From an uncultured Clostridia bacterium (lineage in GTDB: Bacteria; Bacillota; Clostridia; TANB77; CAG-508), in contig CANPZF010000006.1 of assembly GCA_947589015.1 (NCBI GenBank), forward strand, positions 1 through 64,000: 64,000 nt of DNA, read 5' to 3'. A program made the translations under genes and the position numbers. Positions within the stretch are counted from its first letter, which is position 1. The number at the start of each line of letters is the position of its first letter. This document shows positions 41,701 through 49,783 of this stretch, piece after piece. The notes under the pieces were generated by a model that worked only from the letters and a program-made list of their open reading frames with translations, had not been told where the DNA came from and searched no databases.

Positions 41701-41812
41701 TAGAAGCTACGGGACGCACACCGTTAGTGTTGTTATTGTTGTTGTTGATGTTGCCGTTGTAGTTCACATTGCGCAAGTTGTTGCTGTTGTTAGGGTTCGG
41801 AGAGGCCAACCA
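41701..41812 (-). repeat. DGR template repeat (TR)
   Basis: 112 nt, starting 5 nt after the avd stop codon. On the minus strand it is rich in AAC/AAT codons (conceptual peptide WLASPNPNNSNN-LRNVNYNGNI-NNNNNNTNGVRPVAS). It aligns without gaps to the variable repeat at 42741-42852; 16 of 17 differences are at template adenines. The last, C (TR) against T (VR), is in the 3' constant end, which corresponds to the IMH* versus IMH distinction. The template strand matches avd, not the RT. Confidence 0.95.
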
Positions 41813-41817
41813 TACAA

Positions 41818-42174
41818 CTATGCCCCAGGTTCACTTATTTTTTTCAACCACCCTGATGTATATTTTATAATATCATCCATTTTCAAACCTAATTTCAGAT
41901 ATTTTTTATTAGTTATAAGCTGTTTGTCATAAGATAAATTAAGCAGAAAATCTATTGTTTTTATTTTTGCTACTGCTTTTTCTAATAACTCTTTTTTTCT
42001 TTGTATATTTGATGTTGTATTTGCATCATATGCTATTTCTAGCAAGTCATAACTATTGTTTCTAATTCTGTTCTTTATTTCTATATCTTTTTTTGGAAAA
42101 TTGTCTAGTTCTTTATCTATTTTTACCAACAATTCTCTTATAAATTGTATAATTTTAAATTTTTCCTCTTTCAT
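41818..42174 (-). CDS. avd: Avd-like DGR accessory variability determinant
   Basis: 118 residues, all-helical four-helix-bundle type (related to S23/IVP proteins): AYDANTTSNIQRKKELLEKAVAKIKTIDFLLNLSYDKQLITNKKYLKLGLKMDDIIKYTSGWLK matches the helix 2-4 region of Avd. Avd forms a pentamer that binds RT and template RNA. Its start overlaps the end of the MutS-like gene by 20 nt (coupled), and the template repeat follows its stop at once. Confidence 0.85.
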   Translation of the reverse strand: MKEEKFKIIQFIRELLVKIDKELDNFPKKDIEIKNRIRNNSYDLLEIAYDANTTSNIQRKKELLEKAVAKIKTIDFLLNLSYDKQLITNKKYLKLGLKMDDIIKYTSGWLKKISEPGA

Positions 42175-42604
42175 ACACTATATCTTCTATTTTTCTTATT
42201 TTTTCCATTATTTGATCTTTGTCAATTTCATTTATCAAACTGTTATTTATATTATCTATTCTATTTTTTATAACTACATATTTATGAGCTTTTTCAAAGA
42301 TTTCATCATATTTATTTAAATTTTTATTGTCAAATTTCTCTTCATCCTCATAATTACTTCTTTTATCAACTATTACATAATTAATCTTTTTCTCTTCTAA
42401 TTTTGCTAAGTTTTTTGAAAGACTACTACTTGGAAAACCACAAGAGCTATAATTTTCTTGAATTTTTTTTGTCTTATAGTCAAATAAATAGGATATTATA
42501 TATGCATCTTTGCTATATGTTTGATAAAAACTTCCTATTTTGAATAACACCACATCTTTTGGATGTATTTTTTTTATAGCCTTAATCATTGTCTGCATTG
42601 TCAT
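42155..42604 (-). CDS. Second MutS domain I-like DGR accessory protein
   Basis: 149 residues: KIHPKDVVLFKIGSFYQTYSKDAYIISYLFDYKTKKIQENYSSCGFPSSSLSKNLAKLEEKKINYVIVDK is again MutS domain I, with the F-x-E-equivalent region changed (GSFYQTY). The C-terminal helical tail is specific to this copy. It is distantly paralogous to the gene at 40168, so the locus has one MutS-like protein on each strand. RBS AGGAGG. Confidence 0.72.
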   Translation of the reverse strand: MTMQTMIKAIKKIHPKDVVLFKIGSFYQTYSKDAYIISYLFDYKTKKIQENYSSCGFPSSSLSKNLAKLEEKKINYVIVDKRSNYEDEEKFDNKNLNKYDEIFEKAHKYVVIKNRIDNINNSLINEIDKDQIMEKIRKIEDIVYERGKI

Positions 42605-42633
42605 TTATTTTGTTCCTCCTATGTGAAAATCAC

Positions 42634-42664
42634 TTTTCCGTGTGACACAAGGCCACACGGAAAA
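42634..42664. repeat. Hairpin/cruciform 3' of the variable repeat
   Basis: Arms TTTTCCGTGTG/CACACGGAAAA (11 bp) with a 9-nt loop, about 75 nt beyond the 3' end of VR, between the pilin stop and the next gene. In the Bordetella phage DGR a hairpin/cruciform just after VR aids target recognition. A simple terminator is the alternative, but the T run follows on the plus strand, not in the direction of the operon. Confidence 0.55.
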
Positions 42665-42687
42665 ACTTTTTATTTTAATTTTTCACC

Positions 42688-44451
42688 TTATTTAACAAAC
42701 TCCCATACATGACCATTCAATTTTAATTTGACCCCAGATATAGAAACTACGGGACGCACACCGCTAGTGCTGCTAAAGCTGCTGGTGATGTTGCCGTTGT
42801 AGAGCACATAGCGCAAGTCGTAGCTGTAGTAAGGGATCGGAGAGGCCAACCAGTACAGTCCCGAATTATGAACATCTGGTTTATAATCATTTAGTTTAAA
42901 CAATCCTGGTTTTTTATCATCTGTATTTGTTATAGTGTCAGTACTAGTATTTTCATCATTTGTTCCTTTTATATCACCTAAGTGTACTGACCTTATTCCT
43001 GTTATGTTTCCTCTTACTATATTGGCTGTAAATAAATCGCCTGCCTTTTTTTCTTCACTTTCATTTACTTCAACTTGAATTCCATTTGTTTTTATTTCTC
43101 TATATCCACCTTTATTCTCCGTTAAAGTTGAAGTACTTAAATCATCTCCTTTATGGTTAAATATTATTTCTTTAAAATTATTTAATAATCCTACTGCTGC
43201 ATGTATGTTATAATCTGACTCTTTACGAGACTGATAGCTATTTTTGTCTAAAAATTCTTGTCTTTTATTTTGGTCTTTTTCCGCCCAAGATGCACTTTTA
43301 ACTGTACTGTAATAGTAATATAATTTTGCTGGTATTCCTGTACTTATTATATCTATATCTCCTTCATATGTTCCTTCTTTCTCGTTCTTTGATAAGTCTG
43401 TTAATAATCTCCAGCCTGTATTTTTTGTATATTGTGTTCCTGTATACACATCCTTATATTCTACATCATATTGCACATAACTATTATCTATGTATGGTGA
43501 TTTTACTGTTATTTTACATTCTGCTTTTGCTCCACATGCTGCTGTGGCTTCTACTTTTGCTGTTCCTTCTTTTTGTGCTACTATTTTACATTCTTTGTTT
43601 CCTTCTCCTATTGGCGTTATTATTATTTCTGCATTTCCTTCTGTTTTTTTCCATTTTATCTTTTCGTCTCCGCCTTCTGTTGTTGCTTTTATTGTAAACT
43701 CTCCTCCTTCATCTATTGTTTTTTCTGTTGGTTCTAATTTTATACTGTTAACTGCTGTTACATTTTTCACTGTAACCTCACATTCTGCTGTTTCTCCTGA
43801 ACATGTTGCCTTTATTGTTTCATTTCCTGCATTTTTTGCAGTTATTGTGACACTTTTACCATCGTCTGATTGTTCTAAATCTATTGTATCTTTACCTTCT
43901 GTCTTCCATGTTATTGGACCAGAAATACTTGTTAGTGTTGCAGTTATTGTTTCTTCTTCATTTGTCGTTCCACTAGCACCTGTTATTATTTGTAATTCTA
44001 CACTTTTTTTACTTAATGTTATTCCTTCTAAAATTGTTACATTTCCATCTTCATCTATTTCAAACGTAAAACCATCTAATTCTACAATGGTTGGTAACTT
44101 TTCTATTGGATTATCATCTAAACTTTTTCCACCATGTTTTAGTTCTGGAATATTCTTCTTTAAATTTTCATTTAACTTTCCTACATCTAATGACATTCCG
44201 TCACTTATACTTCCCATTACTTCCAATTCTATTCTTTCTTTTGCTGTCGATTTGTTTGTCTCTCTTGATGCTCTTGATGCCATATTTAATATCCCATTTT
44301 CCCCCGACAATGTTGCTATACTTACTGCTGCTAAAATTAATAACACTATTATAGTTATAACTAAAGCTATCAGTGTTATACCTTTTTCTTTTTGGCCTAT
44401 ACTTAATTTACCATTTTTTAGTTTTCCTTCTTTTTTTATTTTTAAATTCAT
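42688..44451 (-). CDS. Type IV pilin-like DGR target with Ig-like repeats and C-lectin tail
   Basis: 587 residues. Prepilin-like KEKG/ITLIALV (cleavage after Gly24) with one helix; pilin stalk to about 130; two BIG2/Ig-like repeats (about 140-220 and 225-315, ...ITVKSPYI); then a C-type lectin-like domain ending LYWLASP...GVRPVVSISGVKLKLNGHVWEFVK. Residues about 534-570 are the variable repeat: variable residues are Tyr, Ser, Asp, Leu, Thr, Phe, as expected from AAY mutagenesis. Predicted function: a surface fibre tip or adhesin with tunable ligand binding. RBS AAAGGGG. Promoter shared with the pilin at 2563-3930. Confidence 0.92.
   Translation of the reverse strand: MNLKIKKEGKLKNGKLSIGQKEKGITLIALVITIIVLLILAAVSIATLSGENGILNMASRASRETNKSTAKERIELEVMGSISDGMSLDVGKLNENLKKNIPELKHGGKSLDDNPIEKLPTIVELDGFTFEIDEDGNVTILEGITLSKKSVELQIITGASGTTNEEETITATLTSISGPITWKTEGKDTIDLEQSDDGKSVTITAKNAGNETIKATCSGETAECEVTVKNVTAVNSIKLEPTEKTIDEGGEFTIKATTEGGDEKIKWKKTEGNAEIIITPIGEGNKECKIVAQKEGTAKVEATAACGAKAECKITVKSPYIDNSYVQYDVEYKDVYTGTQYTKNTGWRLLTDLSKNEKEGTYEGDIDIISTGIPAKLYYYYSTVKSASWAEKDQNKRQEFLDKNSYQSRKESDYNIHAAVGLLNNFKEIIFNHKGDDLSTSTLTENKGGYREIKTNGIQVEVNESEEKKAGDLFTANIVRGNITGIRSVHLGDIKGTNDENTSTDTITNTDDKKPGLFKLNDYKPDVHNSGLYWLASPIPYYSYDLRYVLYNGNITSSFSSTSGVRPVVSISGVKLKLNGHVWEFVK
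42741..42852 (-). repeat. DGR variable repeat (VR)
   Basis: 112 nt within the pilin C-lectin domain. 5' constant end TGGTTGGCCTCTCCG, 3' constant end GGTGTGCGTCCCGTAG. Relative to the template the changes are A to T (8), A to G (6) and A to C (2), including AAC to TAC, GAC, CTC, ACC, AGC and ATC and AAT to TAT and TTT. Confidence 0.95.
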
Positions 44452-44478
44452 CTGGAAATTCCCCTTTCTTTTGTTTTG

Positions 44479-44530
44479 TACATAATATGTTATGTATTTT
44501 TATTATAAAATATCTTTTTATTTTTTTCAA
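44479..44530 (-). promoter_or_regulatory. Pilin 2 promoter with palindromic operator-like site
   Basis: TTGAAA (44525-44530), 17-nt spacer, TATAAT (44502-44507), palindrome TACATAACATATTATGTA (44479-44496): the same block as upstream of pilin 1. Conservation of the palindrome and both boxes in two loci 40 kb apart suggests a common regulator. Confidence 0.78.
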
Positions 44531-44588
44531 CATTTTTTACGTTTGTAATTAAAATGTATTATTTTTGTAATATTTTTGTAAAAAAAAT

Positions 44589-44627
44589 ATAAATCATAAA
44601 GCTCAAAACCTTGCTCATATGATTTAT
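44589..44627 (-). terminator. Terminator after splB
   Basis: Stem ATAAATCATA/TATGATTTAT followed on the minus strand by a run of eight T. Confidence 0.82.
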
Positions 44628-44631
44628 CCTC

Positions 44632-45630
44632 TTAAACTATATATATAATTTGATTTTTAGGGAAATATTTTTGAAGATTCTCTCTAAAAAATTGCTCTCC
44701 TTTATTTCTTACTTCATTTTTATACCAATACTTTCCCCTTCCTCTACCAGTCATTAAATCTTTATTGTAGAGATTTATACTCTCTGGAAATGCCTCTTCA
44801 TTTATTTTTACATGTACATAACTATAAGTCATAAAAATCACTTCAAAAAATACATCTTTTTTTACTTTTTCTGACAACTCTTGCTCAAGTAGCTGTATTA
44901 ATTCCAAATACAAATTCTCCCAATTTTCGACAAAAATTACTGGTGCTATTAATATTCCTATCTTATATCCTGCTTCTTTTAGTTTATTAATTGCTTCTAT
45001 TCTACCTTTTAATCTAGAAGTGCCAAATTCAACTTTATTAATAATTTCTTCTGGATTTACGCTCATTCTTATAATAATTTTGCCATTATGCTCTAACGGT
45101 AAAATTGAATCTACCATATCAAATTTTGTGGGAAATGTTAATAATCCTTTATCAGTATTTTTAAAGTTTTCAATAGTCCAAACTAAATTATTTGTAATAG
45201 TATTTTCTAAAATCAAATCACTATTACTACCTATTTCAAATGTTAGATTTTTTTCACTTTTCTGTGCTGTTTTTATAATTTTTTCTAGCATTTGTTCTCT
45301 ATTTACGAAAAGTCTCAAATATGCACATTTATTGTAATTACAAACCAAATAACAATATAAACAAGAAGCTGTACATCCAGATGATGTATATGGAACTAGA
45401 AAATCTGATACTTTATGATTTTCCGAATACTTATGTGTTTTTCTAGTACCTATAATTAAATTTCTTTTCATATTTAAAAATTCTTTGTTTGATTTTTTTC
45501 TCATTTCTTCTATATTATTATGATTTTCTATTTCAAATTTAGGTACTTCTTTATATTTTTCTAGAAGTTCTTTTCCTAAAGTATAATTTTCAATACCATT
45601 TTCATAATAAATAGCTTTTGGTTTAAACAT
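44632..45630 (-). CDS. splB: Spore photoproduct lyase (radical SAM)
   Basis: 332 residues from the ATG at 45628-45630 (GGAGG 8 nt upstream). The radical-SAM cluster motif is GCTASCLYCYLV (CxxxCxxC, near 90). The family blocks LVPYTSSGC, YLRLFVNRE, FEIGSNSDLILEN and GTSRLKGRIEAINKLKEAGYKIG are present. It repairs 5-thyminyl-5,6-dihydrothymine in germinating spores. The Cys that donates H (Cys141 in B. subtilis) is not obvious to me by eye. Confidence 0.9.
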   Translation of the reverse strand: MFKPKAIYYENGIENYTLGKELLEKYKEVPKFEIENHNNIEEMRKKSNKEFLNMKRNLIIGTRKTHKYSENHKVSDFLVPYTSSGCTASCLYCYLVCNYNKCAYLRLFVNREQMLEKIIKTAQKSEKNLTFEIGSNSDLILENTITNNLVWTIENFKNTDKGLLTFPTKFDMVDSILPLEHNGKIIIRMSVNPEEIINKVEFGTSRLKGRIEAINKLKEAGYKIGILIAPVIFVENWENLYLELIQLLEQELSEKVKKDVFFEVIFMTYSYVHVKINEEAFPESINLYNKDLMTGRGRGKYWYKNEVRNKGEQFFRENLQKYFPKNQIIYIV

Positions 45631-45682
45631 GTTCTTTACCTCCACTTATAATTTTAGTTTAACCAAAAGCTATTAAATTAAT

Positions 45683-46174
45683 CTATTTTATTTTTTCATA
45701 AATTACATATTCATATTTGAAATCATTTATTCCGTCTTTAGGACCTGCTTCTCTACTAACTTCTTTCCATATATCTTTATTTATTTTTGGAAAAAATGCA
45801 TCTCCTTCAAATTCTTTATCAATTTCTGTTACATACATTTTTGTTACATGTGGCATTAACAAATTATACATCATTGCTCCACCTATAACAAAATTCTCTT
45901 CATCATTTTCTATGTACTCTTGAATTTGTAACATAGATTGTACTACTTCAACATTTTCATTTTTAACTTTAAAATCTGGATTTTGACTAAAAACTATATG
46001 TTTTCTATTTGGCAAAATTTTTCCTAGAGATTCAAAAGTTTTTCTTCCCATAATAAGTGTGTGTCCTGTTGTTATTTCTTTAAATCTTTTTAAATCCTCT
46101 GGCAAATTCCAAATAATTTTATCATCTTTTCCTATTATATTATTTTTAGCTTTTGCTACTATTATACTTAACAT
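45683..46174 (-). CDS. folA: Dihydrofolate reductase
   Basis: 163 residues, normal length. LSIIVAKAKNNIIGKDDKIIWNLPEDLKRFKEIT binds folate and carries the active-site acidic residue; LIMGRKTFESLG and FVIGGAMMYNLLMP bind NADPH. It lies 16 nt downstream of thyX. ThyX makes THF directly, so DHFR is here for biosynthetic folate reduction. Confidence 0.95.
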   Translation of the reverse strand: MLSIIVAKAKNNIIGKDDKIIWNLPEDLKRFKEITTGHTLIMGRKTFESLGKILPNRKHIVFSQNPDFKVKNENVEVVQSMLQIQEYIENDEENFVIGGAMMYNLLMPHVTKMYVTEIDKEFEGDAFFPKINKDIWKEVSREAGPKDGINDFKYEYVIYEKIK

Positions 46175-46190
46175 TTTTATTTCTCCTTTT

Positions 46191-46862
46191 TTATACTTCC
46201 TCTTCTACTGATAATTTGGCATAATATTCTTGTTTGAATTCTTCATCATATTTTACATCTCCAAATATTTCTGGCATCTCTTCTTTAAAATATTTTAATA
46301 ACGGAATTAAAACTTGTCTAATAGCTGGATGTACATGATTTGTAGTTCTTAAAGATAATATATGTTTCCACTCTCTTATATTAGCAGTCATTGTATATTC
46401 AGCTGCTGTAGAATGAGGTAACAATTCTCTACACATATCAGTTGTTGCTTCTAATTGTTTCATTTTTATATAACTTTTTTCAATCTCTTGCATTGTTTTT
46501 TTCCAAATTTCATACATTTCTTTATCTTCTATATATACTGGATTTATAAATGCAATTTCATTACCATATTTATCTTTATCATAACTACAATATCTTGTAG
46601 ATTCTACTGAAAAACTTGCAAACCTATGTCTTGTTAAATCTTTATAAGAACCTATATCACTATATATTCTAACTGTTACTTTTTCATGTTCTAGTACAGA
46701 TTCATGCCCTCTTGTAATGCAATTATTTAACAATTTTTTATAGCTATCATCTGTAATCTTTCCTTCTGAACGATAACAAGTTCTGCATGCTCTTTCTATT
46801 TTTTTCATTATTTTTTTTCCATCTATTTTTTCTACTTTAATCCATGGTTCTACTATTCTCAT
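46191..46862 (-). CDS. thyX: Flavin-dependent thymidylate synthase
   Basis: 223 residues. The ThyX signature RHRFASFSVESTRY (RHRxxSxxxxSxR) is present, with HESVLEHEKVTVRIYSDIG and LRTTNHVHPAIRQVLIPLL. It makes dTMP from dUMP with FAD and methylene-THF. In tandem with folA. Confidence 0.96.
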   Translation of the reverse strand: MRIVEPWIKVEKIDGKKIMKKIERACRTCYRSEGKITDDSYKKLLNNCITRGHESVLEHEKVTVRIYSDIGSYKDLTRHRFASFSVESTRYCSYDKDKYGNEIAFINPVYIEDKEMYEIWKKTMQEIEKSYIKMKQLEATTDMCRELLPHSTAAEYTMTANIREWKHILSLRTTNHVHPAIRQVLIPLLKYFKEEMPEIFGDVKYDEEFKQEYYAKLSVEEEV

Positions 46863-46933
46863 AATAAATTATCCTCTTTCTTTTTTATTTTAATATATCA
46901 AATTATAATTTTTTTTACAAGCTTTTTACTTAT

Positions 46934-47821
46934 TTAAAATTCCCATTTAGGAACATATTCTTCTTCATGTTCTCCCAATTCTTGAATATATCCACTTTTT
47001 ATGTTTAAATCCCACACATAGTTCTGAATATCTTCAAACTCTTCTTTTGTAAGTTTTCTATTTAGTTCTTTATCTTCTTTTGCTAAATATGTAGGAAAAT
47101 ATTGTGCCATAACACTTATTAATACATCATCTTCAAAATTTTCCTTTATCCATTTCAAAACTTTTTTACTATTTTCTATGTTATTAGGTAGCACTAGATG
47201 TCTAATAATAATTCCTTTTTCCATAGTCCCTTTACTATTTATAATGAATTTTCCAACCTGTCGATACATTTCTTTAATTGCATTTGTTGCTATTTCAAAA
47301 TAATTTGGTACTTTAGAATATTTTTCTCCTAAATTATTTTGTGCATATTTCAAGTCTGGTAAATAAATGTCTATATATCCTTCTAATAATTTTAAGCTTT
47401 CTACTCTTTCATATGCATTTGTATTATATACAATTGGAATTTTTAGGCCTTTATTTTTGGCTTTTTTTATTGCTTCTATAATTTGTAAAATATAACTTGT
47501 AGGTGTTACCAAATTAATATTTTCTACACCTTTTTCCTGTTGTTCTATAAATATTTTTGCTAACTCATCTATTGAAATTTCTTTTCCTTTTCCTAATTGA
47601 CTTATTTCATAATTTTGACAATATTTACAATTCAAATTACAATTTGAAAAAAATATCGTTCCTGAGCCATTTTTTCCACTAATACACGGTTCCTCAAAAT
47701 TATGTATTGAATATAATGCTATTTTTACTGTGTCTTTTGCTTTACATCTTCCTAATTTCTGTGAATATCTATCTACCCCACATTTGTGCGGACATATTTC
47801 ACATTTTTCTAATTGTTTCAT
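46934..47821 (-). CDS. Radical SAM protein (PflA/AmmeMemoRadiSam-like)
   Basis: 295 residues from the ATG at 47819-47821 (GGAG upstream; the longer GTG start overlaps it). An N-terminal Cys cluster (CEICPHKCGVDRYSQKLGRCKA) is followed by the radical-SAM motif CNLNCKYCQNYEISQ and TPTSYILQIIEAI, DIYLPDLKYAQN, IIRHLVLPNNIENSKKVL. Similar to proteins annotated as PFL-activating-enzyme homologues; the substrate is not known. Confidence 0.85.
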   Translation of the reverse strand: MKQLEKCEICPHKCGVDRYSQKLGRCKAKDTVKIALYSIHNFEEPCISGKNGSGTIFFSNCNLNCKYCQNYEISQLGKGKEISIDELAKIFIEQQEKGVENINLVTPTSYILQIIEAIKKAKNKGLKIPIVYNTNAYERVESLKLLEGYIDIYLPDLKYAQNNLGEKYSKVPNYFEIATNAIKEMYRQVGKFIINSKGTMEKGIIIRHLVLPNNIENSKKVLKWIKENFEDDVLISVMAQYFPTYLAKEDKELNRKLTKEEFEDIQNYVWDLNIKSGYIQELGEHEEEYVPKWEF

Positions 47822-47835
47822 TATACTTATCTCCA

Positions 47836-48531
47836 CTATTCTATTTTTGTTACTACCATATTTCCATCATCTTTTTTATTTAGTATAATTTTTTTCTTTG
47901 TATATTTATCTATATTATTTTTTATTATTTCTTTTTTTTGAATGTCACTTAGTGAACTTTTTACTTTTTCAATTTCTTCATTTTGTATATTTCTTAGTAT
48001 TATGTTGTATTCTTGAGTTTCATCTTCTAAATTGCTTCCTTCTATATAGTCTTCAATATATTCAACTATTTCTACTATATATTGATTTTCATTTTTTCCT
48101 ATATTATACAATAAAAATTTGTCTTCTTTTTCATCAATTATTATACTTGTTGCCTTATATTGATTTTCTTCCTCTTTGGTAATGATTCCCTCTATTCCTT
48201 CTTGTGGAAATTTTTTCTGAAAATTGTCTCCAAATAATTCTTTTGCTTTTTTTTCAATTTGTTCATAAGAAAATTTTTCTTCTTCTAGATTTTTCTTGAC
48301 AACCTGCCATATCCAAATTTCATTTGCTTGATTTATATCTTCGAATTTTGGTAGTGCTTCTCCTGATACTTCACTCCACATGTATATTTTTGATATATAT
48401 TCTTCTATTAAATTAACTTCTTCTGCTGATACATTGTTAATATTACTCATACTTTGTATTTGATTTCTTCTTATTACCATTCCAGCAAATATAATTGCTA
48501 ATATTATTATTAAGACAACCATTTTTTTCAT
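47836..48531 (-). CDS. Membrane-anchored protein of unknown function
   Basis: 231 residues: one N-terminal hydrophobic helix (4-20), then an acidic, mostly helical external part with beta segments (YKATSIIIDEKEDKFLLYNIGKNENQYIVEIVEYI). I do not recognise it. Ends 14 nt before the radical-SAM gene, so co-transcription is likely. RBS AGGAAAT is modest. Confidence 0.65.
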   Translation of the reverse strand: MKKMVVLIIILAIIFAGMVIRRNQIQSMSNINNVSAEEVNLIEEYISKIYMWSEVSGEALPKFEDINQANEIWIWQVVKKNLEEEKFSYEQIEKKAKELFGDNFQKKFPQEGIEGIITKEEENQYKATSIIIDEKEDKFLLYNIGKNENQYIVEIVEYIEDYIEGSNLEDETQEYNIILRNIQNEEIEKVKSSLSDIQKKEIIKNNIDKYTKKKIILNKKDDGNMVVTKIE

Positions 48532-48678
48532 TAGATTTCCTCCACAAAAGCATCATTTTATGTTTCATATTTTATCATAACATAAAAATTCTTGCAATAA
48601 TATATTTTTTTACAAAATACTTGACAATCCCAAAAAAATAGTTTATACTTTATCTTGCGTTAAATAAAAGATGTTTAT

Positions 48679-48755
48679 GCTCCCTTAGCTCAGTTGGTCA
48701 GAGCAACCGGCTCATAACCGGTTGGTCCAAGGTTCGAATCCTTGAGGGAGCACCA
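48679..48755 (+). tRNA. tRNA-Met(CAT)
   Basis: GCTCCCT/AGGGAGC acceptor, D arm AGCTCAGTTGGTCAGAGC, anticodon loop CTCATAA, T arm AAGGTTCGAATCCTT, CCA encoded. Elongator Met by overall look; a tRNA-Ile2 with lysidine would have the same CAT. Confidence 0.93.
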
Positions 48756-48767
48756 TTTCATATATAT

Positions 48768-48853
48768 GGGTAGGTGGCCGAGTGGCTAAAGGCGGCAGAC
48801 TGTAAATCTGTTCTCATTTGAGTACGATGGTTCGAATCCATCCCTGCCCACCA
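48768..48853 (+). tRNA. tRNA-Tyr(GTA)
   Basis: Class II tRNA with a long variable arm; anticodon loop CTGTAAA (GTA), T arm GATGGTTCGAATCCATC, CCA encoded. It lies 12 nt after tRNA-Met. Confidence 0.93.
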
Positions 48854-48913
48854 TTAAGTTTTAAAGTTTAGTGAGTTTTAGAATAGACTCTAAACATCTA
48901 ACAAATATCTAAC

Positions 48914-48955
48914 AAAAAAATATATCTAACTTTTTATTGTTAGATATATTTTTTT
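48914..48955 (+). terminator. Terminator of the tRNA pair
   Basis: 17-bp perfect stem AAAAAAATATATCTAAC/GTTAGATATATTTTTTT with an 8-nt loop. From here to 49089 nothing else is seen besides the RBS of the next gene. Confidence 0.8.
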
Positions 48956-49089
48956 GACTCTTAAGAATATCAGATAGTACATTGGCTTAATTTTGTTTTA
49001 TCATTGAACAATTTCAGAAATAAAAAATATTGAAAACAAATATACATTATGATAAAATAAACTTGATAACAAAAGGAGGTCTATATAAA

Positions 49090-49767
49090 ATGAGTAATAA
49101 AACTCTTGTAAAGTTAGTTATAGCAATAATAATACTGTCAATACTAGATATTATAATATTTTCACCTGCAATTTTAGCAATATCATTTAGTAGTAATACT
49201 TTAATATTTTGCACAGTAATTCTAATAAATATAATATGCTTTATATCTGGTTATATATATGTAACTCACTCGACTACAGCAAAATATGGGTACGATTTAG
49301 ATAAACTGAAAAATGCAAATGATTATAAAGAAGCTCTAGATTCAAAACTAAGAAAAAACTCACCTTTTTACACTCAAGTTAAACAAGCTCTAACACAGCT
49401 AGATTCAATGACTAGAAAGAAAGATGTGTTAAATGAACTTTTGGAGCAAAATAATCAAGAACATTTTACAGCCTTGACAGATTTGGCTAATCAAGCTTCA
49501 AATTTTCTATTTAATAATATTCGAAAAATATTAAATAGAATTGCAATTTTTGATTCAGATATAGGAAACAACATGGAAAATGAATATAAGGCATATATAC
49601 AAAAGCTTTTAGATAGCAATAACAATATTCTTGGTGAATTCAATAAATTGCTGACAGAAGTTTCTCAAATTGATGACACATCATCTAATGACGATACTTT
49701 AGGCAAAGTATTAAATGATATGACAAATTCATTAAAAACATTAAGAGGCGAAAATGACGATTTATAA
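49090..49767 (+). CDS. XpaC-like two-TM protein of the TelA operon
   Basis: 225 residues from the ATG at 49090 (AAAGGAGG upstream; an earlier ATG at 49030 lacks an RBS). Two membrane helices (about 6-28 and 35-58) precede a helical cytoplasmic part (KQALTQLDSMTRKKDVLNELLEQ). Position next to TelA and overall form suggest the XpaC family (5-bromo-4-chloroindolyl phosphate hydrolysis protein), though I see no decisive motif. Confidence 0.6.
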   Translation: MSNKTLVKLVIAIIILSILDIIIFSPAILAISFSSNTLIFCTVILINIICFISGYIYVTHSTTAKYGYDLDKLKNANDYKEALDSKLRKNSPFYTQVKQALTQLDSMTRKKDVLNELLEQNNQEHFTALTDLANQASNFLFNNIRKILNRIAIFDSDIGNNMENEYKAYIQKLLDSNNNILGEFNKLLTEVSQIDDTSSNDDTLGKVLNDMTNSLKTLRGENDDL

Positions 49768-49783
49768 GGAAAGGAAATTTAAA

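Noticed and set aside
41701-41812. Microsatellite or CRISPR-like repeat from GTT/AAC periodicity
   Set aside because: Not a tandem array with spacers; it aligns as one unit to the variable repeat in the pilin gene.
41630-41932. Plus-strand ORF rich in Val (HTVSVVIVVVDVAVVVHIAQVV)
   Set aside because: It is the antisense of the AAC-rich template repeat and the 3' end of avd, not a gene.
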